DNA of 64,000 nucleotides from Octadecabacter sp. SW4 (GCF_008065155.1 NZ_CP042820.1:44353-108352); one strand, 5' to 3'. Positions 53,739 to 63,268 are shown, counted from the first letter of the stretch. The notes: generated by a model from the sequence alone, not told the origin. Numbers and translations: made by a program.

Positions 53739-55289
53739 CTACCTGACAAAGTTCCAGGGTAGCAGCTGGTCGATGTCTTTCTGTTTATGGCCGTTGACGA
53801 TGGCCGTGAGGGCGCCGGTCAGATAGCCGTTTGGCTCGATCTTGTTCAATTTGCAGGTTTCAATGAGGGACGCGAGCATTGCCCAGTTTTGCGCGCCAGC
53901 CTCGTGACCTGCGAAGAGCGCGTTTTTTCTTTGCAGGGCGATGGGACGGATTGTGCGCTCGACGGGATTGCTGTCCATCTCGATGCGGCCATCGCCGAGG
54001 AACAAGATCAACCCGTCCCAATATTTGGCGATGTATTTGAGGGCTTCGCCTGTTGGGGATTTGGTGGATACCTGTGATCTGGCTTGATCCAGCCAGGTTC
54101 TGAACGCCTTGATCTTCGGTTCGGATTTCTGCTGACGGATGGCCATGCGTTCGTCGGCTGATGCTCCACGTGCCTGCGTCTCGATCCGGTAGAGAGCTGC
54201 GATCTGCTTAAGCCCTTCCTCTGCGATAGGGGCCGCATTGTTGTGGGTCAGCTCATAAAGCTTGCGACGCGCGTGCGCCCAACAATAGGCCAGTTGGATC
54301 GGTTGATTGTCGCGCAGGTCAAGCGCGCGGTTGTATCCGGCATAGCCGTCCACCTGCAGGATGCCTTCAAATCCCTGCAATATCTCGACCGCATGTTTGC
54401 CAGATCGCCCCGGCGCGTAGGTGAAGGCCACACCCGGTGGCTCTGGTCCGTTCCAACTGCGGTCATCGCGGGCGAGCGCCCAGAAGTAACCCTTCTTTGC
54501 CTTCCCACGCCCTGGATCAAGGACTGGTGCGGGCGTCTCGTCCATGAACAGCTTTGATGATCGTTTGAGGTGACCGAGCAGCGCGTCATGAACAGGCTTC
54601 AGTTCATGGGCGGCTTTACCCACCCAAAACGCCAAGGTGGAGCGGTCAATATCAACGCCCTGCCGCGCATAGATTTGAGCCTGGCGATAAAGCGGAATGT
54701 GGTCGGCATATTTGGAAACGATCACGCTGGCTACGGTCGCTTCTGTCGGCATGCCGCCTTCGATCAGCCGTGGTTTGGTGGGTGCTTGCAGCACCCCGGC
54801 CTCACATGATCGACAGGCATACTTAGGGCGACGTGTGACGATGACCCGGAACTGGGCAGGCACGATATCCAGCCGTTCGCTGACATCTTCACCGATGATG
54901 TGTCGCGCGGAACCGCACCCACAGGTTACATCGTCAGGGGCGATCACCTCTTCGATACGCGGCAGATGTTTGGGCAAGACGCCGCGGCCCGCGCGAGGCG
55001 TTGGTGTGCCAGTTGTCTTCGGTGGGTCGACGGCTTCATCCTCTGCATGGACAATGGCCATGGCCGTCTCAATGTCTTCCAGCGCGAGGTGATATTGGTC
55101 AGGATGGCTCTTCTCGGACTTCGCGCCATAAAGGGCACGTCTGAAGTCAACCAGCAGCTTCTCAAGCCGGACGATCCGGTCTTCCTTGCGCTCGATGATC
55201 CCGTCTTGCTCCGATATCTTCGCCTGCGAGGCCAGGATAATGGCCTTGAGCGCATCGATATCGTCAGGAAGATCAGCGGCAGGAGTCAT
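53739..55289 (-). CDS. tnpC: IS66 transposase TnpC
   Basis: A 516-residue IS66 transposase. It starts with a leucine-zipper-like helix (DALKAIILASQAKISEQDGI, VDFRRALYGAKSEKSHPDQY), then zinc ligands (CGCGSARHIIGEDVSERLDI, CRSCEAG), and the DDE domain (KLFMDETPAPVLDPGRGKAK, LQVDGYAGYNRALD, YCWAHARRKLYELTH, DGRIEMDSNPVERTIRPIAL). The C-terminal IS66_C block is present (LIETCKLNKIEPNGYLTGAL). Confidence 0.95.
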   Translation of the reverse strand: MTPAADLPDDIDALKAIILASQAKISEQDGIIERKEDRIVRLEKLLVDFRRALYGAKSEKSHPDQYHLALEDIETAMAIVHAEDEAVDPPKTTGTPTPRAGRGVLPKHLPRIEEVIAPDDVTCGCGSARHIIGEDVSERLDIVPAQFRVIVTRRPKYACRSCEAGVLQAPTKPRLIEGGMPTEATVASVIVSKYADHIPLYRQAQIYARQGVDIDRSTLAFWVGKAAHELKPVHDALLGHLKRSSKLFMDETPAPVLDPGRGKAKKGYFWALARDDRSWNGPEPPGVAFTYAPGRSGKHAVEILQGFEGILQVDGYAGYNRALDLRDNQPIQLAYCWAHARRKLYELTHNNAAPIAEEGLKQIAALYRIETQARGASADERMAIRQQKSEPKIKAFRTWLDQARSQVSTKSPTGEALKYIAKYWDGLILFLGDGRIEMDSNPVERTIRPIALQRKNALFAGHEAGAQNWAMLASLIETCKLNKIEPNGYLTGALTAIVNGHKQKDIDQLLPWNFVR

Positions 55290-55343
55290 GCCTGTGATCT
55301 ATCAAGATCAGGGGTGGTTCGCCCGTGCAAAACATCATCCGAG

Positions 55344-55697
55344 TCACTCTGCCGCAGCGGGTGGGCGGGTTTCCAGAGATGTCACACGACGCCAGTCGAG
55401 ACCCGCAAACAGCGCTTCAAACTGCGCAGCGTCCAGCCGCAAAACGCCGTCCCTGATCGCAGGCCATTTGAACGCATTCTGCTCAAGCCGCTTGTAAGCC
55501 ATCACCAGACCGGTCCCGTCCCACCAGATCATTTTGAGCCGGTCAGCGCGTTTGGCACGGAACACATAGACCGCCCCGTCAAAGGGCTTCTTTTGCAAAT
55601 GGCTCTGCACCAATGCCGCCAGGCCGTCGTGGCCCTTGCGGAAGTCCACGGGCTTGGTCGCCACAAAGATCTGAACCCCGTACGACGGGTGGATCAC
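55344..55697 (-). CDS. tnpB: IS66 accessory protein TnpB
   Basis: A 117-residue IS66 Orf2 protein: VQIFVATKPVDFRKGHDGLA, KPFDGAVYVFRAKRADRLKM, IWWDGTGLVMAYKRLEQNAF. It is needed for transposition together with TnpA and TnpC; the exact role is unknown. Complete. Confidence 0.93.
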   Translation of the reverse strand: MIHPSYGVQIFVATKPVDFRKGHDGLAALVQSHLQKKPFDGAVYVFRAKRADRLKMIWWDGTGLVMAYKRLEQNAFKWPAIRDGVLRLDAAQFEALFAGLDWRRVTSLETRPPAAAE

Positions 55698-55755
55698 AGC
55701 GCAGCCGCGATCTCGGCGACCCGCGCGGCGGAAGTGTTCGCTGCCAAACGGATCG

Positions 55756-56073
55756 TCACATCCCCTTCAACACATCGATCACGCCTGTCTCCGTCTCCGG
55801 CATGTCCGGCAAAGTGGCAGCGGGCTCATCAATGGCAACAGGGACAAACGTAACACCTTCCAGGTTCGGCAGAACCAACTTGCCTTCCCGCGCCATGCGA
55901 CGCCATTCCGATAAGTGATTGGGTCGCATCCCATAGCGTCGCGCAACGGAGTTCACAGTTGAGCCTTCAACCAGCGTCTCGGCCACTATCCGCGCCTTCA
56001 CATCCTCCGGCCAACGAGGACATCTACGACCACCTTTGCCCTTATCCGTGAGAAACTCAATCGTACCATCCAT
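55756..56073 (-). CDS. tnpA: IS66 accessory protein TnpA
   Basis: A 105-residue protein with a helix-turn-helix: [55 protein letters not shown]. It is the first gene of the IS66 operon and a likely DNA-binding component. Complete. Confidence 0.93.
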   Translation of the reverse strand: MDGTIEFLTDKGKGGRRCPRWPEDVKARIVAETLVEGSTVNSVARRYGMRPNHLSEWRRMAREGKLVLPNLEGVTFVPVAIDEPAATLPDMPETETGVIDVLKGM

Positions 56074-56154
56074 GGAGAAACTCCCTCAAATCCATGAGGA
56101 ACGGACTCGCAGATCAGGCAGCCGTCAGGAAGGTGGGGGCAAAGCACCGCTTAC

Positions 56155-56162
56155 AGTAAACA
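56155..56162 (+). repeat. Right target site duplication of IS66
   Basis: agtaaaca, identical to 53709-53716. Confidence 0.85.
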
Positions 56163-56295
56163 ACAATTAAGCAGAACTACACCGACCGCTTCAGTTGTAT
56201 GCGCCACGCTATTTTCACCATTTTAGCTTGAACCTAAAGATAGGCAGGCACAAGATGTCGTATTGATGGGCGCAATAGGTTCGAGGGATAGTGGC

Positions 56296-58221
56296 ATGAA
56301 GCTCAAGACAGTTCGGATAGATCATTTCAAGCACGTACTGGATTCGACTGAGGTTGCCATCCAGCCGGACATCACCTGCCTTGTCGGCAAGAACGAAAGT
56401 GGCAAGAGCGCCTTTCTAGAAGCGCTACGACGGCTCAAGCCTGCTCACGGCGCGGCAAGTTTTTCCTCACCGACACATTACCCCGCCTGGCTAGAGAAGA
56501 GGCATCGCCGGGAGGCGAAGGCGAAGGGACGCGACCTTGACGAAAAGTCCCCCATCAATGCGACCTTCACCATAGAGCCGGAGGACGTTGCGGCAGTCGA
56601 AGCTCGGTTTGGCGAAGATGTATTGCTGTCAGATACGTTTACGATCAGTCGGAAATACACCAATCAATACGCAGGTGTGTTTGAGGTCGATGAGACCAAA
56701 GCCGTTGCCAATCTGCTCGCAGATATTGAACTTCCCACGGTCCTAGAACCACTCAATTCGTGTGAGAAATTTAGTACCCTCCGCGCCAAAGTCTCAAGCC
56801 TCTCGCCAGATGGTAGCGAGGAGAGCGCAACCACCCTCGCATTGACGGAGGTCACGAAGGCCATCAACGAATTGCTGCCGGATGACACGACACTTTGGCA
56901 GTCAGTTTGGCGTGTGTTGTTCGCTCGGGTGCCCCAATTCTTCTACTTCTCGGAATACAGTAGCCTCCCGAGCACCGTTCCAATCCGCGAACTGCTGGAA
57001 GCCGATGAAGACAAACTTGAGGACGATGAGCAAACGGCGCTTGCCTTGCTCCAATTGGCCGAGTTTGAGAAGGACCACCTTCTTGATGCCGACTATGAGA
57101 CCCGGAAAAGGGAACTTCAGAATGTAGCGAATGAGTTGGGCGAACAGGTCCTAGACTATTGGACGACCAATCAACACCTCCGCGTGGAGATGGACCTTAC
57201 GCTGACGAAGCAGCCCGCAAACAACGGGCAAACAACTGTCATTGATGAACTGCACATCAGAATGTGGGACGATCAACACAAACTTTCCCTGCGCTTTGAT
57301 GAACGCTCCTCCGGGTTTCGCTGGTTCTTTTCCTTCCTGACTGCCTTCTCTCGTTATGAGTTTGATGATACCCCCATCATTATCCTCCTTGATGAACCCG
57401 GCTTGGGGCTCCATGCAACCGCTCAACGCGACTTCCTGCGCTTCATAGAGGAGCGGTTGTCGAAACGCTGTCAGGTGATCTACACGACGCACTCGCCCTT
57501 CATGATCCAGCCAGACCACCTTGAGCGGGCGCGGCTTGTTGAGGATAAGGGACGTGACCGTGGCTCTGTGACTACCTCAGACGTGTTGACCACCGACAGC
57601 GACACACTGTTCCCGCTACAGGCCGCGCTCGGATACGACATAGCCCAACACCTCTTCATCGCCAAGGATAACCTCGTGGTTGAGGGGCCGTCAGACTTCC
57701 TGTTCATGCAGACCATTTCGGAGCGGCTGATTGAGGACGGGCGCGAGGGGCTCGACAAGCGCTGGTCGATCATGCCTCTGGGAGGCGCTGACGTGATCCC
57801 TGCCTTTGTCGCGCTCTTGGGCAACCACCTTGATGTTACGGTCGTGGTGGATTCACGAAAAGAGGGCCACCAGAAGCTGACAGCCCTCGCCAAGGCTGGT
57901 TTCCTCGGGGAGAAGCGGATCATCACCATCGGTGAGGTTGCCGACCGGAAGATGGCCGACATTGAAGACCTGTTCGCCAAAGACGACTATGTAGCGCTCT
58001 ACAACGCTGCGTTCGGCAAAAAGATGAAGGCAGTGGACCTCAAAGGTACTGACCCCATTGTGCGGCAGATCGCCCGCAATGAAGGCGTGGACCGATACGA
58101 CCACAATGCCCCAGCGGAGGTTTTGCTGCGTGAACGCGCCAAGCGGGTTGCCACATTGTCGGACGAGACGTTGAATGCGTTCGAGGCGCTGTTCAAGCGT
58201 ATCAACGAAACGTTGGCATAG
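56296..58221 (+). CDS. OLD-family-like AAA ATPase with TOPRIM domain
   Basis: A 641-residue protein starting MKLKTVRIDHFKHVLDSTEV. It has an ABC-type ATPase with Walker A VGKNESGKSAFLEAL, a signature-like SSGFRWFFSFLTAF and Walker B IIILLDEPGLGLHATAQRDF with H-loop VIYTTHSPFMI. A C-terminal TOPRIM-type domain follows (NLVVEGPSDFLFMQ with the catalytic Glu, and VTVVVDSRKEGHQKL where DxD is partly degenerate). OLD nucleases and GajA have this order. It is followed after 15 bases by a small gene, with no helicase partner. A phage-defence role is likely by family and location, but unproven. Confidence 0.78.
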   Translation: MKLKTVRIDHFKHVLDSTEVAIQPDITCLVGKNESGKSAFLEALRRLKPAHGAASFSSPTHYPAWLEKRHRREAKAKGRDLDEKSPINATFTIEPEDVAAVEARFGEDVLLSDTFTISRKYTNQYAGVFEVDETKAVANLLADIELPTVLEPLNSCEKFSTLRAKVSSLSPDGSEESATTLALTEVTKAINELLPDDTTLWQSVWRVLFARVPQFFYFSEYSSLPSTVPIRELLEADEDKLEDDEQTALALLQLAEFEKDHLLDADYETRKRELQNVANELGEQVLDYWTTNQHLRVEMDLTLTKQPANNGQTTVIDELHIRMWDDQHKLSLRFDERSSGFRWFFSFLTAFSRYEFDDTPIIILLDEPGLGLHATAQRDFLRFIEERLSKRCQVIYTTHSPFMIQPDHLERARLVEDKGRDRGSVTTSDVLTTDSDTLFPLQAALGYDIAQHLFIAKDNLVVEGPSDFLFMQTISERLIEDGREGLDKRWSIMPLGGADVIPAFVALLGNHLDVTVVVDSRKEGHQKLTALAKAGFLGEKRIITIGEVADRKMADIEDLFAKDDYVALYNAAFGKKMKAVDLKGTDPIVRQIARNEGVDRYDHNAPAEVLLRERAKRVATLSDETLNAFEALFKRINETLA

Positions 58222-58236
58222 ACGGGCGTCGGAATT

Positions 58237-58650
58237 ATGCACATAGAGACGTTGAGCCATGGCGACTTGTCTTGTGAGGTTGAACAAGACAATAGCTGCG
58301 CGCAACTCGCTGGGAAATTAAAATACCGCGCCTTCGACGTTGGACGAATTGCAGGGCGCTCGCGAGACGATTTGCGTGCTCAGTTTGCAGCAATATGCGA
58401 CTTGATCGACAGTGGAGGCATGGTGCGTCATGGCATCGTAATGCTCGGTTACCACAATAATGCATTCAAAGGAGACGTGTTGCTGGTCGATGGCGAAATC
58501 ATTGGCGAATGGGTGTCAGATGACGAAGAGTGGTGTCACTTCACTGCAAATGATGCTTCGGAAATCACCTGCAGCGCCCCGTCCCCATGGATGCTCCATG
58601 ACGCAATTACTGCTTGGGTCGAAAGCTGTAGCAACTCAAAGCAGGTTTGA
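58237..58650 (+). CDS. Small partner protein of the OLD-like gene
   Basis: A 137-residue protein beginning MHIETLSHGDLSCEVEQDNS, with AFDVGRIAGRSRDDLRAQFA, GMVRHGIVMLGYHNNAFKGD and EWVSDDEEWCHFTANDASEI. It starts 15 bases after the OLD-like stop in the same direction, so it is likely co-transcribed. No family recognised. No signal peptide or membrane helix. Confidence 0.55.
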   Translation: MHIETLSHGDLSCEVEQDNSCAQLAGKLKYRAFDVGRIAGRSRDDLRAQFAAICDLIDSGGMVRHGIVMLGYHNNAFKGDVLLVDGEIIGEWVSDDEEWCHFTANDASEITCSAPSPWMLHDAITAWVESCSNSKQV

Positions 58651-58713
58651 TGTCCGTTTTCGAGCTGCTGCATTGCAGCATCAGGCTGGGCGGTGCAGGC
58701 CCGCAAAGGGCCG

Positions 58714-59793
58714 TCACCGTCTTCCTAGACGACCCAACCTTGAAAGCTGCGCAAGCATCCGAGCGCCAGTCCCGGTCCCGTCGCCGGGAGGAGCTGCCGT
58801 AGGCCCTCCCGCAGTATTGGGTCGGCTTGGCAACGCTTGCACACCAAAGAATTGTCGCGCGCGCAGAGCTGCATACTCCGCGCCAGTCGCACCTCCGATG
58901 GCGTACCGGTTGTAGACTTGTTGGCTGCCTGCGAGCCCTCGGGCAAAGGCATAGCTACCGCCGAAGCCGGCCGAGAGTGCCGGCATCATGATGTTTCCAG
59001 AAATTGCTCGAACCAGGAAGGGCGTTGCTATGATGAACCCCTTTGCCATCAGCACCATCATGAAGAACGGGATGAGCGCGCCGATGTTGGAGGCGCCTTC
59101 CGGGTCGCCCAGCTCGGCAAGTAGGGCGCGCGAGACACCCGTGATCGTTGCGAACACACCGGCAACGACAATCGGGTACATCGCAAAGGAAATCAGCGCC
59201 GAAAGCCAGCGCGCGAAATAATCCTTGGTCACTTCAAACAGTGTCAGGAAGATCATGACCGGCGCAATCCCGATCAGAAGAGCGATCATGAGCCGCGACG
59301 CGACCACGATGAACGCGGCTAAGCCGCCGAGGATCGAGAGTAACAAAACCCCAAGGGTGTCCAACAGGGCTCCGGCCATCCAATTCAGTTCAGAGCCCGC
59401 AGCATTCAAATACTCTCCGAGCGCCGCGATCAGGTCATCGAACTCCTCTGCAAAGGTGCCGGATGGGCCGGGTGATCCGCCGCCGACTGAGGCCACGAGC
59501 GATCCGGCAATGCTGTCGATCCCATTCAGGATCGCCGCAGCAAGGATGTTGAACTGCACCCAGTTGGTTGCAAATGCGCCTATCAGTCCGATCTTCACGG
59601 CGAGCCAAAAGGCCGTGCGCCCGTCCATGGCGCGGTATTGGTAGATCGCGTTGATGAAAACCAGAATGACAACCAGTGTGGTGCCGAGTACGAGCATCGT
59701 TCCGACTGTTGCGGCGACCGCGCCAAATTGCGTCTCGGCAGCGGTATTGAGATAGCCCTCAGCTGTTTCCACGAAGTAGGTGACGACGCTCAT
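58714..59793 (-). CDS. virB6: VirB6/TrbL-type T4SS inner membrane protein
   Basis: A 359-residue protein with six or more hydrophobic helices: VGTMLVLGTTLVVILVFINA, FWLAVKIGLIGAFATNWVQF, LLDTLGVLLLSILGGLAAFI, LMIALLIGIAPVMIFLTLFE, YPIVVAGVFATITGVSRALL, and a polar tail rich in Gly, Pro and Ala. The APVMIFLTLFEVTKDYFARW segment is typical of VirB6. It forms part of the inner membrane channel of the secretion system. Minus strand, downstream of virB11. Confidence 0.85.
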   Translation of the reverse strand: MSVVTYFVETAEGYLNTAAETQFGAVAATVGTMLVLGTTLVVILVFINAIYQYRAMDGRTAFWLAVKIGLIGAFATNWVQFNILAAAILNGIDSIAGSLVASVGGGSPGPSGTFAEEFDDLIAALGEYLNAAGSELNWMAGALLDTLGVLLLSILGGLAAFIVVASRLMIALLIGIAPVMIFLTLFEVTKDYFARWLSALISFAMYPIVVAGVFATITGVSRALLAELGDPEGASNIGALIPFFMMVLMAKGFIIATPFLVRAISGNIMMPALSAGFGGSYAFARGLAGSQQVYNRYAIGGATGAEYAALRARQFFGVQALPSRPNTAGGPTAAPPGDGTGTGARMLAQLSRLGRLGRR

Positions 59794-59799
59794 GGAACC

Positions 59800-60201
59800 C
59801 TACCAGTTTCCAGCAGCTTCGCAGATTGGCATGGCTTCGCGCCGAAGCTCATTTGCCTGCCGTCGGTATTCTGAGGTCGCTTCCACGATGTCCCAGTATT
59901 CAGATGCGGCGAAATGCTTGACGAAGATGCCTTCAGCTGAGTCCCAAGACGGATACCGCGTCGGACATTCACAGCTTTGGGCTTCAACGATGCGTTGCAG
60001 GCTCTGCGCACGATAGATTTGCTGAATCAGCAGCCGTTTGTGGGACTCGCGTACATCGATGTCTTGCATCCACTGTGGCTCTGGAGGCTGGTCGGGACAG
60101 ACATCTGGCTGGTTATCGAGCGTTGGGATCAGGTTCCGTTCAGCGACGCCAGCGGTTGCGCCAAGAACAACCAGCAGGCCTGCCGTCGCAATGACCCGCA
60201 T
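59800..60201 (-). CDS. Exported protein in the T4SS operon
   Basis: About 133 residues with a signal peptide (MRVIATAGLLVVLGATAGVA) and a cysteine-containing helical mature part (VCPDQPPEPQWMQDIDVRES, SLQRIVEAQSCECPTRYPSW, EYRRQANELRREAMPICEAA). An ATG one codon earlier (60204) is also possible. Position between virB11 and virB6 suggests a periplasmic component, perhaps taking the place of VirB5, but there is no sequence proof. Confidence 0.6.
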   Translation of the reverse strand: MRVIATAGLLVVLGATAGVAERNLIPTLDNQPDVCPDQPPEPQWMQDIDVRESHKRLLIQQIYRAQSLQRIVEAQSCECPTRYPSWDSAEGIFVKHFAASEYWDIVEATSEYRRQANELRREAMPICEAAGNW

Positions 60202-60389
60202 CATTCTGAAGCCACGTTCGTCGCCAAAGATTCACGCTTCAAGAACGTGATATAGCCGTAGTCACCGGCTTCAGCTGTAATGACTTCCCACCCCTCCGCG
60301 CCGCGCTCATTCAAGGCGCTTCGCATCGCGTCGTAGTCCTTTTGCTTCTTCACCTGGAAAAACAGGATGTCATATTCAAAGGTCTTCAT
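60201..60389 (-). CDS. Small DUF4177-like protein
   Basis: A 62-residue protein, MKTFEYDILFFQVKKQKDYD, then LNERGAEGWEVITAEAGDYG. The beta-strand, ALNERGAEGWE, beta-strand arrangement is that of DUF4177. Start and stop overlap the neighbouring genes (virB11 stop at 60386 and the exported protein start). Role in the T4SS operon unknown. Confidence 0.6.
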   Translation of the reverse strand: MKTFEYDILFFQVKKQKDYDAMRSALNERGAEGWEVITAEAGDYGYITFLKRESLATNVASE

Positions 60390-61372
60390 TGGAAAGCTCC
60401 GATCTCGGTTGCGCCGGGGAGGTAGAATTCAGTGATGCCGCGTTTGCCGTCGTGGCGACCGGCCTGGATGATCACGTCGATGGAACTTTCGATGTACTGG
60501 ATCATGTCGGCATAGGTCATCGGGATCTCGGTCTTGAGCGCCGCGATAGTCAGGCGCTGCACGGCGAGCTGCGGTGTTTCGGCGTGTAGCGTGGTCATGG
60601 ACCCGCCATGGCCAGTGTTGATCGCCTCGAGGAAGGTCATGGCCTCCTTGCCGCGCACCTCGCCAAGGATGATCCGGTCAGGGCGCATGCGCAGCGTTGC
60701 GGTCAGAAGCACATCGGCGGTCTGAAACTCCGCATCGCGATTGGCGATGAGGGTCACGGCATTCGGCTGGGTCGGCAGAAGCTCGGCCGCTTCCTCGATG
60801 GTGACAATTCGTTCATTGGCAGGCACATGAGAGAGGATCTTGCGCGCGGCGACGGTCTTGCCGGTGGAAGTGCCACCCGAGACGATCATGTTAAGCTTGT
60901 TCTCGACGCAGAAGGCAAGCGCATCGTCGATCACGCCCGCAGCCACGACCTCGCGCAGTTCGCGGGTTTTCTCCAGGCGGAGTTCTTCGAGCTTGCGTTC
61001 CTTGCCATAGAGGAAATCAAGCGCGATCCCGTCGAGCGGCAGGCTTGAGAAAAACCGCAGGCTGATCGACATGGCAGAGAGCACGGCGGGTGGCGTGATG
61101 ACCTGAGCCCGGATCGGGCGGCCCTTGTAGGTGATCGAGACCGAGACGATCGGGCGGTCCTTGCTCATTGTGGTGTTGGCGGAAGAGGCGATTTGGTTGC
61201 CGAGGTCCTTCACTTCGGTTGCCGTCAGCTCTTGGTCCAGCTTTCGCATGAAGTGATCGCCCTGGAATTCTCCCCAGCAGGTCCCGTCGGGATTGATGCA
61301 GATCTCGATGATATCGTCGCGGGCGGCGGCGTCGATCCGATCAAGCGAGGTCTGGAGATAGCTCAGCGACAT
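60386..61372 (-). CDS. virB11: VirB11 secretion ATPase
   Basis: A 328-residue hexameric ATPase: Walker A IVSGGTSTGKTVAARKIL, Asp box IVTIEEAAEL, Walker B with LRMRPDRIILGEVRGKEAMT, and the His box GHGGSMTTLHAETPQLAVQR. It powers pilus assembly and DNA transfer together with VirB4 and VirD4. It follows virB10 after a few bases. Complete. Confidence 0.95.
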   Translation of the reverse strand: MSLSYLQTSLDRIDAAARDDIIEICINPDGTCWGEFQGDHFMRKLDQELTATEVKDLGNQIASSANTTMSKDRPIVSVSITYKGRPIRAQVITPPAVLSAMSISLRFFSSLPLDGIALDFLYGKERKLEELRLEKTRELREVVAAGVIDDALAFCVENKLNMIVSGGTSTGKTVAARKILSHVPANERIVTIEEAAELLPTQPNAVTLIANRDAEFQTADVLLTATLRMRPDRIILGEVRGKEAMTFLEAINTGHGGSMTTLHAETPQLAVQRLTIAALKTEIPMTYADMIQYIESSIDVIIQAGRHDGKRGITEFYLPGATEIGAFQ

Positions 61373-61376
61373 GGGC

Positions 61377-62756
61377 TCAGAATATCTCCAGATCGCGATC
61401 GACCATCACGGTGACGCGGGCACCCTGGTCGACATAGATGACAGGACCGATGGAGAGATAGTCGCCGATGACGCTGTCCGTCGCATCTGCCAGATCATCG
61501 CCCACGTCTTCGAGAACTTCGGCGGCAGTCTCATCCTGGACCTCGGATGCGGCGGCACTTGGTGCGGCGGAAATCAGCGAGATCAGGGCGGCCGACCCGA
61601 AACGCTCGGCAAAACGCGTGTCTATGAGCCCCGTGACGCCAGAACGGCCCAGTTCATCGCCCCCGAAAGAGCTGATCTGGACGGTCTGGCCCGCGGGCAG
61701 GATGATCCGGTCCCAGGCGATCGTGACGCGGCGCTGCGCGATATCGACGCCAGCGCGGTAGCGCCCGACGAGACGGGATCCGCGGGGGATCAAGAGGCGC
61801 GCGCCATCGACGCTGTAGACATCCTCGGAGACCACGGCACGGGTCTGGCCGGGCAGCGAGCTGTCGAGGGCGGTTTCCATGACGGCCTGGATCATAGTGC
61901 CCTGGATGATGGTGTTGGAGGGATTGGCGATCACCTCGGCTTGCGTCACCGTCGAGGGCAGCGCACCGTTCAGCACGAAATCTGTCACCTCGCCAAAGGT
62001 GCGTTCGGTGAGAGCCGTTTCATTCGCACCAGAGGTGCCACCAAAAGCGATGGTGGGCGAGGTGATGCGGCGCTCCTGAAACGCACGTTCCTCAGCAGCG
62101 CGGCGTTCAAGTTCCGCGAGCCGTCGTGCTTCTTCCTCGCGGCGCAGCCGTTCTTCTTCCCGCGCGCGCAACTCGTCCTCCGAGGGACCAATTGGTGCGG
62201 GGAGGGGGCGGTTGGCCTCGAGCTGTGCAAGTTCGAGGTCCATGCGGAGTTGTTCCAGCTCGCGATCGCGCGCCGTGAGTTCATCGCGAAACTGCTGTTG
62301 CGCGGATTCTGAGGCCGCTTGCAGCGCCGCGATTTGCGCAGTCAGCGCATCGATGGCTTCGGCGGCAGCCGTGTCTTCCTCGACGACGGGTTCGGGCGCG
62401 TTGCGCAATTCTTCGATCTGGGCCTGAAGGGCTGCGAGTTGTGCGAGAAGCTCGGCGTTGGGTTCCACCGGCTCGGGTGCGACCAAAACCACTTCGGGCT
62501 CAGGCGGCGGCAGGGTTTCGATGGCGCCAAAGCCGTCGCCTTCGTTCTGGAACACGTCCGGCGTGGCCGTGGGCAGGGCTTGTTCTTCCTCGGGCTGAGA
62601 CATGAGATAGAGCAATGCACCGCCCGCGCCGATCACGAGGACGACAACCAAAGCGAGCAGCGGTGAGCGCCGTGGGGCAGGGGGCGAACTTGCGCCCTTG
62701 CCTTGTTCGAGAGCGGCGAGGCGTTTCTCGAGGTCTGCGTTTCCGGTGTCGCTCAT
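61377..62756 (-). CDS. virB10: VirB10/TrbI T4SS scaffold protein
   Basis: A 459-residue protein with an N-terminal cytoplasmic tail, one membrane helix (SPLLALVVVLVIGAGGALLY), a proline- and glutamate-rich linker, a long coiled coil of about residues 100-235 (QFRDELTARDRELEQLRMDL, RAREEERLRREEEARRLAEL) and the C-terminal TrbI beta-barrel domain (TVTQAEVIANPSNTIIQGTM, ARLLIPRGSRLVGRYRAGVD, ILPAGQTVQISSFGGDELGR, AARVTVMVDRDLEIF-like end). It spans both membranes. It overlaps the virB9 stop by 4 bases. Confidence 0.93.
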   Translation of the reverse strand: MSDTGNADLEKRLAALEQGKGASSPPAPRRSPLLALVVVLVIGAGGALLYLMSQPEEEQALPTATPDVFQNEGDGFGAIETLPPPEPEVVLVAPEPVEPNAELLAQLAALQAQIEELRNAPEPVVEEDTAAAEAIDALTAQIAALQAASESAQQQFRDELTARDRELEQLRMDLELAQLEANRPLPAPIGPSEDELRAREEERLRREEEARRLAELERRAAEERAFQERRITSPTIAFGGTSGANETALTERTFGEVTDFVLNGALPSTVTQAEVIANPSNTIIQGTMIQAVMETALDSSLPGQTRAVVSEDVYSVDGARLLIPRGSRLVGRYRAGVDIAQRRVTIAWDRIILPAGQTVQISSFGGDELGRSGVTGLIDTRFAERFGSAALISLISAAPSAAASEVQDETAAEVLEDVGDDLADATDSVIGDYLSIGPVIYVDQGARVTVMVDRDLEIF

Positions 62757-63268
62757 GAGCCCACCCCCGCAGGCGCTGTTGCTTCAATGCAGACCACCTC
62801 GTCATCGATCCGCAGAACCCATTGTCGGTTCACACCCGAGACCCGGATTACGCCTTCTTCGGTGGCTTGGGTGTTGACCGTCCGTTCACGCCCATTGGCG
62901 TAACGGAAGATCGCCGGCACCGGTGCGTTCCGAGGGAATTCGAAATACGTGAACGTCCCGTCATCCCAGATGCGGGTTGGCGTAAACTCGGTCCGCGCGC
63001 TGGCACCGTAATTGTAGTTTGGCGCTTGGGCGGCGATGGCCCGGGTCGGGCGCGCAGCGTCGTCCGGATAGCGGAACTGCACCACGTAGAAGGTCGGGCT
63101 GCGGACCTCCTCGACGTTGAAGTAGTAGCTCCGGCGGTTCGTATAAACTGTCACATTGGTATGCACCCCGCGCGCGACGGGCTTGATGGCAAATGCCTGA
63201 CCGCCCGGCACGCCATCGATCTCGAAGCCCTCGGTGGGGTCTGCTCCGGCTGAGTGCAGAATGACACC
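62753..63268 (-). pseudogene. virB9: VirB9-like protein, 5' part lost
   Basis: About 170 codons of a VirB9-type protein: GFEIDGVPGGQAFAIKPVAR, GVHTNVTVYTNRRSYYFNVE, EFTPTRIWDDGTFTYFEFPR, AIFRYANGRERTVNTQATEE and NRQWVLRIDDEVVCIEA. VirB9 proteins usually have another 80-100 N-terminal residues with a signal peptide. The frame here is closed by a TAG that is also the stop of the serine recombinase at 63269. So the recombinase insertion or a deletion removed the start. Without virB9 (and without virB8 in view) the secretion system is probably not functional from this copy. Confidence 0.7.

Larger units (their letters stand above)
53717..56154 (-). mobile_element. Complete IS66-family element
   Basis: Terminal inverted repeats: gtaagcggtgctttggcccc at the left (from 53717), and at the right (ending 56154) the complement reads gtaagcggtgctttgccccc. 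An exact 8-bp target duplication agtaaaca flanks it. It carries tnpA, tnpB and tnpC, all on the minus strand and all with open frames. The intact ends and duplication suggest a fairly recent insertion between the TraG gene and the OLD-like gene. Confidence 0.92.
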
